Below are positions 6,359 through 16,832 of a stretch of DNA of 42,353 bases, in pieces. Source of the DNA: an uncultured Ruminococcus sp. GTDB lineage: Bacteria; Bacillota; Clostridia; Oscillospirales; Acutalibacteraceae. Positions within the stretch are counted from its first letter, which is position 1. Every line of letters begins with the position of its first letter. The notes under the pieces are model-generated. The model had not been told where the DNA came from, searched no databases, and saw only the letters and a program-made list of their open reading frames with translations. The translations under genes and the position numbers were made by a program. The stretch is from positions 1 through 42,353 of the forward strand of contig CACWKB010000006.1 in assembly GCA_902761375.1 (NCBI GenBank), in the 5' to 3' direction.

Positions 6359-8626
6359 ATGGCAGAGGGCAAGAGAGTCGTCGTCACCGGACTCGGTCTG
6401 ATCTGCGGTCTCGGAAACGACGTTGATTCCTGCTGGAACGCCGCGGTCAACGGCGTCACCGGCATAGACACGGTGCGTTCGGTCGACACCGAGCGCTGCT
6501 ACGCCCACAAGGGCGCTGAGGTCAAGCTCACTAACGAGGAGCTCGCCGACGAAAACTGCGACCGCTCCTCGCTGCTCTGCATCAGGGCTGCGGGCGAGGC
6601 GATAGCGGACGCCGGTCTTGACCTCGGCTCTGAGGACTGCTCGCGCATCGGAGTCATCCTCGGAAGCTGCGTAGGCGGAGCCTCAAGCATTGACAAGTAT
6701 TACACCGACGAGCTCAAGGGCAGCGGCAGCGACCCTGCGGACATCTACAAGATGCCTGCGGCGGCAATAGCCAATAACGTGGCGCGCCACTTCATGCTCA
6801 ACGGCGAGACCGCCAACATCGTGAACGCCTGCGCGGCGGGCACGATGAGCATCGCCTATGCCTGCGACCTTATCCGCTCGGGCAAGGCGGACGTCTTTGT
6901 GGCCGGCGGCACCGACAGCTTTTCTTCGCTGGCGTTCAGCGGCTTCCACGCCCTGCACGCGCTTGACGCGGACTCCTGCTCGCCGTTCAACCGCAGCACG
7001 GGCATCACGCTCGGCGAGGGCTCGGGCGTGCTCATCGTCGAAAGCTACGAGCACGCTCAAAGGCGCGGCGCGCGCATCTACTGCGACGTGCTGGGCTCTG
7101 GCGTCAGCAGCGACGCCCACCACATCACGGCTCCGCGCCCCGACGGACTCGGTCAGATGAGCGCGATAAGGCGCGCGGTCGAAAATTCGGGACTGAGCTT
7201 TGACGACATCGACTATATCAACGCGCACGGAACGGGTACCGCCAAAAACGACGAGGCGGAATTCCTCTCGCTCCATACGCTTTTCGACGGAAACGACCAC
7301 CTCTCGGTCAGCTCAACCAAGTCCATGACGGGTCACTGTCTCGGCGCTGCGGGCTCGATCGAAGCGGTGCTCTCCGTAAAATCCATCTGCGAAAACGCGG
7401 TGCCTCCCACCATCGGCTACAGCGACGGGGAGATCGCTAAGCTTTCGGAAAAGGCGGGCGGACTTGACTTTGTTCCTAACAAAAAGCGCGAGAAGGAAGT
7501 CTCGCGCGTGATGTCGAACTCCTTCGCCTTCGGCGGCAACAACGCGAGCATTATCTTTTCTCAGACCCCGTCCGAGCTTCCCGAAAAGCCCGAGAAGCAG
7601 CCCGTTTACCTTACGGGCGTGGGCAAGGTGCTCTCCGAGACCGCCGAGGAACCCGACAGCGGCAAGCGCGCCGCCGTAGGCTCTGCGGAATTCAAGGCTC
7701 ACGGCATCAAGATGGCGTTCTTCCGCAAGCTCGACCGTTTCAGCCAGCTCCAGCTTCTCAGCGGAGTAAAGGCGCTTGAAAACGCCGGCGTGACCGTGAC
7801 CGACGACAACGCCGGGGATATCGGTATCATCATCGGCACCGCCGACGGCCCGATCAAGGAGATAGCCGACTTCCAGATAAACGCGATCAAAAACGGCACC
7901 GAAAAGGGCAGCGCCTTCGCCTTTCCCAACACCGTATACAACGCCGCGGGCGGCTACCTGAGCATATTCTCGAACATCAGAGGCTACAACGCCACGATAG
8001 CCAACTCGATACAGGCGGGACTGCAGAGCGTCTGCTACGCGATGGAGGTCATCCGCAACGGCGAGGCTTCCGTGATGCTCGCCGCCGGAACCGATGAAAA
8101 CACCGACATCGAAAGCACGCTGTACCGCAGGCTCGGCGTCACGGGCGACGGCGAGAACGGCATAGAGCTCGGCGAGGGCTCGGTCACCTTGGTGCTTGAG
8201 ACCGCCGAGAGCGCAAAGGCGCGCGGCGCGAAGCCGATGGCTGAGATCGCGGGCTGCGCCACCGCACATTCGGCTGTCGAGACCGACAGGATCGACGGCT
8301 CGCAGGACGCGCTGAAAAAGGCGATCCTCGACGCCTGCTCCGACGCCGGAGTCACTCCGGACATGATCGGAGCCGCTGTGGGCTTTGCCGACGGAAACCC
8401 CGTGGTCGATAAGCTCGAGCGCGAGACTTACGCCGAGCTGTTCGGAGCCGAGCTTCCCGTATTCGACGCCAAAAAGCAGTACGGCGAGGCAAGAGCCGCG
8501 ACAGCCGCGCTTCAGGCGGCATATGCGGCGGAGCTGTTATCCGAACGGGACGACCTCGAATATGTGCTCGCCGCATCCTTCGGACTGGGCGGCTCGTACT
8601 CCGCGGTCATTCTCAAAAAAGCATAA
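6359..8626 (+). CDS. ketosynthase fused to a degenerate ketosynthase (KS-CLF-like)
   Basis: A 755-residue protein with two thiolase-fold ketosynthase units in tandem. The first (about 1-405) is complete, with nucleophile Cys158 in NACAAG, His290 in NAHGTGT, Lys321 and His326 in KSMTGH, and a Gly-rich FGGNNAS end. It should condense malonyl-ACP units. The second (about 414-755) keeps the fold (MLAAGTDE, GLGGSYS) but reads NSIQAG where the Cys should be (549-554) and lacks both His motifs. A Gln near the lost Cys is the hallmark of chain length factors (KS-beta) in type II polyketide synthases. KS and CLF normally come from two genes and form a heterodimer; here one chain would supply both. ATG 6359 follows the acp stop by one base. 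The alternative is a FabF duplication without chain-length control. Confidence 0.88.
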   Translation: MAEGKRVVVTGLGLICGLGNDVDSCWNAAVNGVTGIDTVRSVDTERCYAHKGAEVKLTNEELADENCDRSSLLCIRAAGEAIADAGLDLGSEDCSRIGVILGSCVGGASSIDKYYTDELKGSGSDPADIYKMPAAAIANNVARHFMLNGETANIVNACAAGTMSIAYACDLIRSGKADVFVAGGTDSFSSLAFSGFHALHALDADSCSPFNRSTGITLGEGSGVLIVESYEHAQRRGARIYCDVLGSGVSSDAHHITAPRPDGLGQMSAIRRAVENSGLSFDDIDYINAHGTGTAKNDEAEFLSLHTLFDGNDHLSVSSTKSMTGHCLGAAGSIEAVLSVKSICENAVPPTIGYSDGEIAKLSEKAGGLDFVPNKKREKEVSRVMSNSFAFGGNNASIIFSQTPSELPEKPEKQPVYLTGVGKVLSETAEEPDSGKRAAVGSAEFKAHGIKMAFFRKLDRFSQLQLLSGVKALENAGVTVTDDNAGDIGIIIGTADGPIKEIADFQINAIKNGTEKGSAFAFPNTVYNAAGGYLSIFSNIRGYNATIANSIQAGLQSVCYAMEVIRNGEASVMLAAGTDENTDIESTLYRRLGVTGDGENGIELGEGSVTLVLETAESAKARGAKPMAEIAGCATAHSAVETDRIDGSQDALKKAILDACSDAGVTPDMIGAAVGFADGNPVVDKLERETYAELFGAELPVFDAKKQYGEARAATAALQAAYAAELLSERDDLEYVLAASFGLGGSYSAVILKKA

Positions 8627-8639
8627 CGGAGATAATTAT

Positions 8640-9374
8640 ATGAACAAGGTCGCATTGATTACAGGCGCCTCAAGAGGCATCGGCAGGGCTTGCGCCCTCG
8701 CCCTTGCCGAAAGAGGCTATGATATCGCCTTAAACTACAATTCCAACGACGCAAAGGCTCAGGAGGCGGTCGAGGCGGTCGAGGCGCTGGGCGTCAGGGC
8801 GGTCGCCTACAAGGCGAACACCGCCGATCTCGCTCAGGTCAAGCCCATGTTCCGCCAGATCGTCAAGGATTTCGGCAGGCTCGACGTGCTGGTGAACAAC
8901 GCCGGTGTAGTCGACGACGCCTATCTGCTGCTGGTGCGCGAGGATTCGCTCGACCGCAGCCTCGACGTCAACATCAAGGGCTACATCCACTGCGCGCAGC
9001 AGGCGGCTCTGAAGATGATAAGCAAAAAGCAGGGCAAGATCATCAACATCTCCTCGGTCAGCTCGGTGCTCGCCGTGGAGGGTCAGACGGTCTACAGCGC
9101 CACCAAGGGCGCGGTAAACTCGATGACCGCAGTCATGGCAAAGGAGCTCGCGCCCAAGGGCATTACCGTCAACGCCGTGGCTCCCGGCTTTATCGCCACC
9201 GAGATGATGGATTCCATCCCCGAGGAGCTAAAGGCGAAATACCTTGAAGCCGTGCCCATGCACCGCTTCGCCGACCCCTCGGAGGTCGCAAAGACCGTCG
9301 CGGCGCTCTGCTCCGACGACTTCGGCTACCTGACGGGTCAGACTATCGTGCTGGACGGAGGACTGAGCCTGTGA
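8640..9374 (+). CDS. fabG: 3-oxoacyl-ACP reductase (FabG-type SDR)
   Basis: A 244-residue short-chain dehydrogenase that reduces 3-oxoacyl-ACP to 3-hydroxyacyl-ACP with NADPH. The cofactor motif is TGASRGIG (residues 8-15) and NNAG lies at 86-89. The catalytic set is Ser in the ISSVSS segment (138-142), Tyr152 and Lys156 in YSATK. The C-terminus LDGGLSL is standard for FabG. It starts 13 nt after the ketosynthase gene and its stop overlaps the dehydratase start. In this operon it would be the ketoreductase of the elongation cycle. Confidence 0.94.
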   Translation: MNKVALITGASRGIGRACALALAERGYDIALNYNSNDAKAQEAVEAVEALGVRAVAYKANTADLAQVKPMFRQIVKDFGRLDVLVNNAGVVDDAYLLLVREDSLDRSLDVNIKGYIHCAQQAALKMISKKQGKIINISSVSSVLAVEGQTVYSATKGAVNSMTAVMAKELAPKGITVNAVAPGFIATEMMDSIPEELKAKYLEAVPMHRFADPSEVAKTVAALCSDDFGYLTGQTIVLDGGLSL

Positions 9375-9817
9375 TGAATCTTTTGGAAATAAACAAGAGG
9401 CTGAGGCAGCGCCCGCCGTTTCAGATGATCGAGCGCGTCACCGCGCTTGACGAGGGAAAAAGCGCCGTGGGCATAAAGTGCGTCTCGGTCAACGAGCCTC
9501 ATTTCGCGGGGCATTTTCCCGACGCCCCGATAATGCCCGGAGTGCTGATAATCGAGAGCGCGGCTCAGCTTTGCAGCCTCGTGATCGCCCCTGAGGAAAA
9601 CCCCGACGACAGCAAGCTCTATGTGCTGCTAAAGGTCAGAGATTTCAAGTTCCTCAGACCCGTTATCCCGGGAGACAGGCTCGAAATCACCGTCGAGGTA
9701 GTGCGCGCCACCGCCGCCGCTTATGAGTTTTCCGCCGTAGTCAGGGCGGACGGAGCGGTAAAGGCGAAGGGCGAGCTGATGTTTACCGCGATGGACAAGG
9801 ACAAGGTTTACGAATAA
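9374..9817 (+). CDS. fabZ: FabZ-type 3-hydroxyacyl-ACP dehydratase
   Basis: A 147-residue hotdog-fold dehydratase that removes water from 3-hydroxyacyl-ACP to give a trans-2-enoyl chain. The segment HFAGHFPDAPIMPGVL is the FabZ signature, with catalytic His47 and Glu61 (in IIESAAQ). The start is either ATG 9374 or the adjoining GTG 9371. GGAGG at 9357-9361 lies 12 nt and 9 nt upstream respectively, so the GTG is a real alternative that adds one residue. The gene overlaps fabG by one base and its own stop overlaps the next start. No enoyl reductase follows, so the double bond it makes might be kept. Confidence 0.93.
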   Translation: MNLLEINKRLRQRPPFQMIERVTALDEGKSAVGIKCVSVNEPHFAGHFPDAPIMPGVLIIESAAQLCSLVIAPEENPDDSKLYVLLKVRDFKFLRPVIPGDRLEITVEVVRATAAAYEFSAVVRADGAVKAKGELMFTAMDKDKVYE

Positions 9818-10539
9818 TGAATCTGCTCATAATAAACGGCAGCCCCAAGGCGGAGCGGAGCCACACGATGCACATCACGAACGCCTTTGTAAGGGGCTTC
9901 GGAGAGGACGCCCGTGTCGAGACCGTCGAGCTGTACCGCAGCGACATCAAGCCGTGTACGGGCTGCTTCTACTGCTGGAAGAGCGGCACCGGAAAATGCG
10001 CGATCAGCGACGACGTGCGCAGGATACACAGCAAAATAACCGCCGCCGACGTGATAATTTTCAGCTTTCCGCTCTACTTCTTCGGCGTCCCGTCGCAGGT
10101 CAAGGCGCTGATCGACCGCAGCCTTCCGCTGATGGTGCCGTATATGTCAACAAGCGACGATCCGCACCGCGCCTCGTTCCACGAGTTCAGGGACACGAGC
10201 ATCACCGACAAAAAGCTCGTCGTCATATCCTCCTGCGGCTATGTGGAGACAGAGCCCATGTATTCGGCGCTGCTGACCCACCTCGACCTGATACTTCGGG
10301 GAAGGAAGTACACCCCGATACTCTGCGCCCAGGGCGAGATCTTCATCGCCGAGCATCCTATCCGCCAGCGCGAGAGCTACCTTGCGGACATAGAAAAAGC
10401 AGGCAGAGAATTCAGCGAGAACCTCTGCCTGTCCGATGAAACTATTGAAAAGATCTCAAAGCCGATCCTCACCTCAAAGGGCTTCGGCATTTTGGCAAGC
10501 AACCACTGGCTGCCCAAGAAGGAGGACGGCGGTCATTGA
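9817..10539 (+). CDS. flavodoxin-fold NAD(P)H:FMN reductase / iron-sulfur flavoprotein-like
   Basis: A 240-residue protein with the flavodoxin-like FMN-binding fold: INGSPKAERS (about residues 6-15) forms the phosphate loop, and FSFPLYFFGVPSQVKALIDR is the family's typical FMN-site helix. Between them CTGCFYCWKSGTGKC gives cysteines spaced x2, x2, x7. This fits the CX2CX2CX4-7C motif of clostridial and archaeal iron-sulfur flavoproteins, although many plain FMN reductases carry a similar stretch. ATG 9817 overlaps the fabZ stop, so it is part of the operon. It might reduce or oxidise the acyl product or supply electrons; its substrate cannot be read from sequence. Its 3' end overlaps the convergent TetR gene by 7 bp. 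Confidence 0.85.
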   Translation: MNLLIINGSPKAERSHTMHITNAFVRGFGEDARVETVELYRSDIKPCTGCFYCWKSGTGKCAISDDVRRIHSKITAADVIIFSFPLYFFGVPSQVKALIDRSLPLMVPYMSTSDDPHRASFHEFRDTSITDKKLVVISSCGYVETEPMYSALLTHLDLILRGRKYTPILCAQGEIFIAEHPIRQRESYLADIEKAGREFSENLCLSDETIEKISKPILTSKGFGILASNHWLPKKEDGGH

Positions 10540-11132
10540 CCGTCATCCCAATTGCGCGTGAGATAAGCACTGCAGCCGTGCACCGTCATTTGCTCGGCGC
10601 ATCTCACGACGAGCTCAACGTCCTCGCGGCAGCCGTTCCTCAGCCAGTAGGTGTAGGTGAACATTATGCCCGTGAGCATATAGTTCACGGCGTAATCGAA
10701 CTCCGCCTCGCTCTCAAAGCGCGCGTTGCGCCTGAGAGTAGCGCGGATAGAGCCGCGCAGGATATCGCGCAGCCTGCCCCTGGTGAAAAGCTCGGGATTG
10801 AGCCGCGTCACGGCGATAAGGTGCTCCTTGTTGAGCTCCACCATCGCCCCTATCTGGCGCAGCACCGAGGCGGCTTTCAGGCAGCTCACGTCCTTTTCGC
10901 GGGCGATCATCAGCAGATCGTCGATCATCTTCTGCTCCAGATCCTCAACCACCTCTCCGATATCGGAATAGTGGCGGTAAAAGGTCTTTCGGTTGATCTC
11001 AGCCCGCAGCGAAAGCTCGGACACGGTGATCTCGCCGAGGCGCTTTTCCGAGAGCAGCTCGATCAGCGTGAGCCTGATCTTCTGCCGCGTCTTTTGTATG
11101 CGGGCGTCGGTTGCTTCGTTTCTCATCGTCAT
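10533..11132 (-). CDS. TetR/AcrR-family transcriptional regulator
   Basis: A 199-residue repressor-type protein. The N-terminal helix-turn-helix (about residues 12-58) contains LRAEINRKTFYRHYSD, the classic TetR recognition-helix pattern. The C-terminal two thirds form a helical ligand-binding/dimer domain resembling the TetR C-terminal families common in Clostridia. The ATG at 11132 is chosen because AAAGG lies 7 nt upstream; an earlier ATG (11153) has poorer spacing. It converges on the acyl-chain operon and is divergent from the patatin gene. Regulation of one or both, with an acyl molecule as ligand, is likely from position but unproven. Confidence 0.9.
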   Translation of the reverse strand: MTMRNEATDARIQKTRQKIRLTLIELLSEKRLGEITVSELSLRAEINRKTFYRHYSDIGEVVEDLEQKMIDDLLMIAREKDVSCLKAASVLRQIGAMVELNKEHLIAVTRLNPELFTRGRLRDILRGSIRATLRRNARFESEAEFDYAVNYMLTGIMFTYTYWLRNGCREDVELVVRCAEQMTVHGCSAYLTRNWDDGQ

Positions 11133-11172
11133 AACACTGCCTTTACGGGACATCCTGTCCCTTATTTATTCT

Positions 11173-11201
11173 ATTCTACCACGCAAAAGTAATTAAGTCA
11201 A
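11173..11201 (-). promoter_or_regulatory. promoter of the TetR gene
   Basis: On the minus strand TTGACT (11196-11201) and TAGAAT (11173-11178) are 17 nt apart. The region also lies directly upstream of the divergent patatin gene, so TetR binding here would affect both. Confidence 0.7.
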
Positions 11202-11215
11202 TATTGGGAGGAAAA

Positions 11216-12049
11216 ATGCAGGGACTTGTTATCGAGGGCGGCGGCAGACGCGGCATTTTCGCCGCGGGAGTGCTCGACTGCCTTGCACGCAACGACATAT
11301 CCTTTGAATATATAGCCGGTGTTTCCTCCGGAGCTCAGGCGGCGCTGGATTTCGCAGCGGGTCAGAGCGAGCGCACCAAGAAGGTCATCATACCGCCCAA
11401 GGACGGCTGGACCGGCATCGGGCTCAAAAAAATGCTCGCGGGCGATCTGAACAAGATCATCTACGAGTACCCCTATAACCGCTTTCCGTTCGATTTCAAG
11501 GCGTTCTTCGGCTCAGAAGCCGAGACCGAGATCGTCGCCACCGACTGCGCGACGGGCGAGCCGAGGTATTTTTCCGAGCGCAGCGACGAAAAACGCCTGC
11601 TCGACATCCTGCTCGCCTCGTGCTCTCTGCCGATCCTGTACGACAAGGTCGAGATCGACGGCGGCGAGTACATCGACGGCAGCATCGCGGACGCCATACC
11701 CTTTGAGCGCGCGCTTGAAAAGGGCTGCGACAAGGTGCTTGTGATACTGTCCAAGCCCGTCACCGAGCCCGCGACCGACTACGGCCGATACAAGCGCACC
11801 GTGCGCAGGCTGTACGGCAAAAGCTATCCCAAGCTGACCGAGCGGCTTTTCGACCGCATCGCGCGCTATAAGGCGCAGGTCGAAAGGCTTAATAAGCTCG
11901 TTGAACAGGGCAGGGCTTTTGTGCTCCGTCCGCCCGAAACGCTGGTGGGCTCGTTCGAGATGAACAAGGAAAAGCTCGAAAACGCCTACCTCCGCTCATA
12001 CTCGATCGCCGAGGATCGACTCGAGGCGATCAAGGCATTTTTGGGATAA
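11216..12049 (+). CDS. patatin-like phospholipase
   Basis: A 277-residue serine lipase of the patatin/RssA group, expected to release fatty acids from phospholipids. It shows the oxyanion-hole loop EGGGRRGIF (residues 7-15), the nucleophile elbow GVSSG with Ser37, and the dyad aspartate in DGS (154-156). A GGGAGG ribosome site supports ATG 11216. There is no signal peptide, so it is probably cytoplasmic or at the inner membrane face. It stands directly behind the lipid-synthesis operon and is divergent from TetR, which suggests a role in lipid turnover. It is followed by a strong terminator. Confidence 0.92.
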   Translation: MQGLVIEGGGRRGIFAAGVLDCLARNDISFEYIAGVSSGAQAALDFAAGQSERTKKVIIPPKDGWTGIGLKKMLAGDLNKIIYEYPYNRFPFDFKAFFGSEAETEIVATDCATGEPRYFSERSDEKRLLDILLASCSLPILYDKVEIDGGEYIDGSIADAIPFERALEKGCDKVLVILSKPVTEPATDYGRYKRTVRRLYGKSYPKLTERLFDRIARYKAQVERLNKLVEQGRAFVLRPPETLVGSFEMNKEKLENAYLRSYSIAEDRLEAIKAFLG

Positions 12050-12070
12050 TACTGTTTTTCAAACATAAGC

Positions 12071-12116
12071 AAAGGCTGTCTCACCCGAAGCCCGGGAGGG
12101 ACAGCCTTTCTCTTTT
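12071..12116. terminator. terminator between patatin and clpC
   Basis: AAAGGCTGTC (12071-12080) pairs with GACAGCCTTT (12100-12109), with an inner CCC/GGG pairing, followed by CTCTTTT (12110-12116). It separates the plus-strand patatin gene from the convergent clp operon and probably works in both directions. Confidence 0.88.
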
Positions 12117-12171
12117 GCCAAGCGTTTTTTAAATCCGCCCGGCGTTAATGGAAGTGTATATATGATGGGGA

Positions 12172-14628
<2,457 letters not shown>

Positions 14629-14640
14629 AGAGAACACCTC

Positions 14641-14694
14641 CGTATACTAATTGATAAGTGACAATGGAAAATGGATAATTAAATCGGTTGCAGC
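14641..14694. repeat. degenerate spacer inside the clp operon
   Basis: The 66-nt gap between mcsB and clpC contains ATTGATAAGTGACAATGG-like text resembling the tract at 1930-1970. No promoter or hairpin is evident. Confidence 0.35.
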
Positions 14695-15687
14695 CTACTG
14701 CCCTATCCTCTCACGAATCAGCTTTGCGCGCTCTTCGTCGCGCTGAGCGGCAGTGAGGCTTTTGCCGAGGCTGACCGAAAGCGTGGCGGGCTCGACGGCT
14801 GTCATGAGCTCGTCTACGACTTCCTCCTTTACGTCCGTGATCAGACCGGCTTCAATGCCGAGCCGCACGTTCGAGAGCAGCTTTAGCGCCTCGTCGTGGC
14901 TGATGATCAGCGCGCTGCGCAGGATTCCCATGCTGCGCGAGATCGCGTCGCGCACGCCGATATCGGTGCAGAGCCTTTCGCGCGCCTGCTCCTCCTGAGA
15001 AACGAGCTGCAATGTGATATTCTTGAGGTTTTCGATAGCCGCCTGCTCGGAGATTCCCAGCGTGACCTGATTGGAGAGCTGATACAGCGCGCCCTTGGGC
15101 TCGGTGCCCTCGCCGTGAGCTCCGCGGATCGTCAGTCCGAGCTTTGAGAGACTGCCGGCGATCCTGCCGATGGCGCGGCTCTTTTCAAGGGCGGGCAGAT
15201 GGAGCATCACCGAGGCTCTCATGCCGGTGCCGAGATTGGTGGGGCACTGGGTCAGATAGCCGAGCTTTTCGTCAAAGGCGAAGTCCAGCCGCTCGTCAAG
15301 CAGGGTGTCGAGCTTGTCGGCGATGTCGTATGCCTCCTCGAGCGCGAGTCCCTTTTTGATGACCTGGAGGCGGATGTGATCCTCCTCGTTGATCATTATG
15401 CTCATGGTCTCGTCGCCGCTGAGCAGCAGCGCCCTTCCGCGACGGTCGCTGATGAATTCGGGGCTGACCGCGCGCTTTTCGACCAGCGATATACCGCGCA
15501 GCTCGTCGAGCTCGCTGAGCTTGATGAAGCCGAACTCCTCGGCTATCGGGCTGTTGCTCTCCTTGAGGGCGCTCTTGACGGCGGCGATCACCTTTTCGCC
15601 TCCCTGCTCCGTCAGCTTGCAGGGGAACGGATAACCTTTGATATTTCGCGCGAGACGAACGCGCGTAGATACTACTACGTTGCTCAT
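14695..15687 (-). CDS. mcsB: protein arginine kinase McsB
   Basis: A 330-residue kinase of the ATP:guanido phosphotransferase fold, which phosphorylates arginines on CtsR and damaged proteins and marks them for ClpCP. The start STRVRLARN and the block PTNLGTGMRASVMLHLPAL are family signatures, as is RGAHGEGTEPKGALYQLSNQ. It is close to the usual length. GGAGGCAT precedes the ATG and only 2 nt separate it from mcsA. McsA is its activator in the classical system. Confidence 0.95.
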   Translation of the reverse strand: MSNVVVSTRVRLARNIKGYPFPCKLTEQGGEKVIAAVKSALKESNSPIAEEFGFIKLSELDELRGISLVEKRAVSPEFISDRRGRALLLSGDETMSIMINEEDHIRLQVIKKGLALEEAYDIADKLDTLLDERLDFAFDEKLGYLTQCPTNLGTGMRASVMLHLPALEKSRAIGRIAGSLSKLGLTIRGAHGEGTEPKGALYQLSNQVTLGISEQAAIENLKNITLQLVSQEEQARERLCTDIGVRDAISRSMGILRSALIISHDEALKLLSNVRLGIEAGLITDVKEEVVDELMTAVEPATLSVSLGKSLTAAQRDEERAKLIRERIGQ

Positions 15688-15689
15688 GG

Positions 15690-16196
15690 TTATGCCTCCA
15701 ATCCTTTGATCTCGTCGCGCAGCTCCGCCGCGCGCTCAAAATTCTGCTCCTTGACCGCGGCGTCAAGCTTTTCCTTCAGAGCCGCGATCCTCTCCTCCCT
15801 TGTCTGCTCGGCGGGCTTTTTGCCGCTGTTCAGACGGGCTGATCTGCTGTTTTTGCCGCAGTGAGTGGTGTTGCCGTGGATACGGCTGATCGAGGGATAG
15901 AGCCTGTCGGCGAAGAGCTCGTAGCAGTGAGCGCAGCCGACGTGACCTGTCTTTGCTATCTCCGCGTAGGTGCTGCCGCAGAACTCACAGCGCGTAGCCT
16001 GGGTCCTTGCGGGCAGGGCGTTGCCGAAGAAGCTTCCGAGCAAGCCCGCGAAGTCGTTGTCAAAATCTGTGAAAAAGCCCGTGTAGCCGAGCTTGCGCGC
16101 GCATTCGGCGCAAAGATCATATTCCTTGAGCTCGCCGTTCACAACGGTCTTTACGTGGGTATTGGCGTGGTTTGCGCCGCATTTCTGACATTTCAT
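15690..16196 (-). CDS. mcsA: McsA, zinc-binding activator of McsB
   Basis: A 168-residue protein with paired zinc-binding CxxC motifs: CQKC and CAEC near the N-terminus, then CEFC and CAHC. The C-terminus has a UVR motif (KLDAAVKEQNFERAAELRDE). McsA stimulates McsB kinase activity and is thought to respond to thiol stress through its zinc sites. A strong GGGAGG ribosome site supports the start. It lies between ctsR and mcsB with short gaps, the standard order. Confidence 0.95.
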   Translation of the reverse strand: MKCQKCGANHANTHVKTVVNGELKEYDLCAECARKLGYTGFFTDFDNDFAGLLGSFFGNALPARTQATRCEFCGSTYAEIAKTGHVGCAHCYELFADRLYPSISRIHGNTTHCGKNSRSARLNSGKKPAEQTREERIAALKEKLDAAVKEQNFERAAELRDEIKGLEA

Positions 16197-16210
16197 GATT
16201 TATACCTCCC

Positions 16211-16663
16211 TTAGTGATTCTGGGTGATCAGCATATTTTTGAAAAGATCCGCGCGAACCGCGTCGCGCTTCTCCTGCTCAACGTGCGCCAGCGTCCTGTC
16301 CGAGAGCGCCGCCGCCATGACCTTGGCGATCTCGATGCTCAGAAAACCGCGCTGGAGCATATTGTTGAGCATAGCCTCGGCGGTCGCCTTGTCAAGCCTG
16401 TCGCCGACGGCGTTGATGATGTGCATCAGGGCGGTGCCCTTGTCCATCTTCACGCGGCTTATGCGGATGTAACCGCCGCCGCCGCGCCTGCTCTCGACGA
16501 TGTAGCCCTGCTCGGGCGTGAACCGCGAGGTTATGACGTAGTTTATCTGGCTCGGCACACAGCCTAAGCTGCCCGCAAGCTCGTTGCGCCTGATCTCGGC
16601 GCTGCCGTCCTGCTCGTCGAGCATATCGCGGATAGCCTGAGCCACCATGTCGCTCATTCTCAT
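16211..16663 (-). CDS. ctsR: CtsR, heat-shock repressor
   Basis: A 150-residue winged-helix repressor of clp genes. RRGGGGYIRI is the conserved glycine-rich wing that senses temperature and contacts DNA. The C-terminal domain is the McsB/ClpC-responsive part. The ATG at 16663 gives the expected N-terminus (MRMSDMVAQ) and has AGAAGG 7 nt upstream; ATGs further upstream (16669, 16690) fit worse. It is the first gene of the operon and its promoter carries CtsR boxes, so it should autoregulate. Confidence 0.95.
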   Translation of the reverse strand: MRMSDMVAQAIRDMLDEQDGSAEIRRNELAGSLGCVPSQINYVITSRFTPEQGYIVESRRGGGGYIRISRVKMDKGTALMHIINAVGDRLDKATAEAMLNNMLQRGFLSIEIAKVMAAALSDRTLAHVEQEKRDAVRADLFKNMLITQNH

Positions 16664-16715
16664 AACCATGCCTTCTTTCCGGTCATTCATTTGACCTTTC
16701 CTAACCTTTGACTCT

Positions 16716-16743
16716 ATTATAGCAGAAAGTCAGAGAAAGTCAA
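16716..16743 (-). promoter_or_regulatory. ctsR operon promoter
   Basis: On the minus strand TTGACT (16738-16743) and TATAAT (16716-16721) are 16 nt apart. The -35 and the spacer lie within the CtsR boxes described separately, as expected for an autoregulated operon. Confidence 0.85.
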
Positions 16744-16760
16744 AGTCAATTAAAGTCAGA
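16728..16760 (+). promoter_or_regulatory. tandem CtsR boxes
   Basis: The CtsR consensus is RGTCAAA-NAN-RGTCAAA. Here AGTCAGA-GAA-AGTCAAA (16728-16744) differs at one base, and AGTCAAT-TAA-AGTCAGA (16744-16760) is a second, weaker copy sharing one base. Four heptads therefore cover the -35 region of the ctsR promoter. Confidence 0.85.
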
Positions 16761-16832
16761 AAATACATCGTTTCCTCTCGAATGCTCCGTTTTCCTCGTG
16801 CAAGCTCGCATTTGCTGATTTTTTAAAATATT

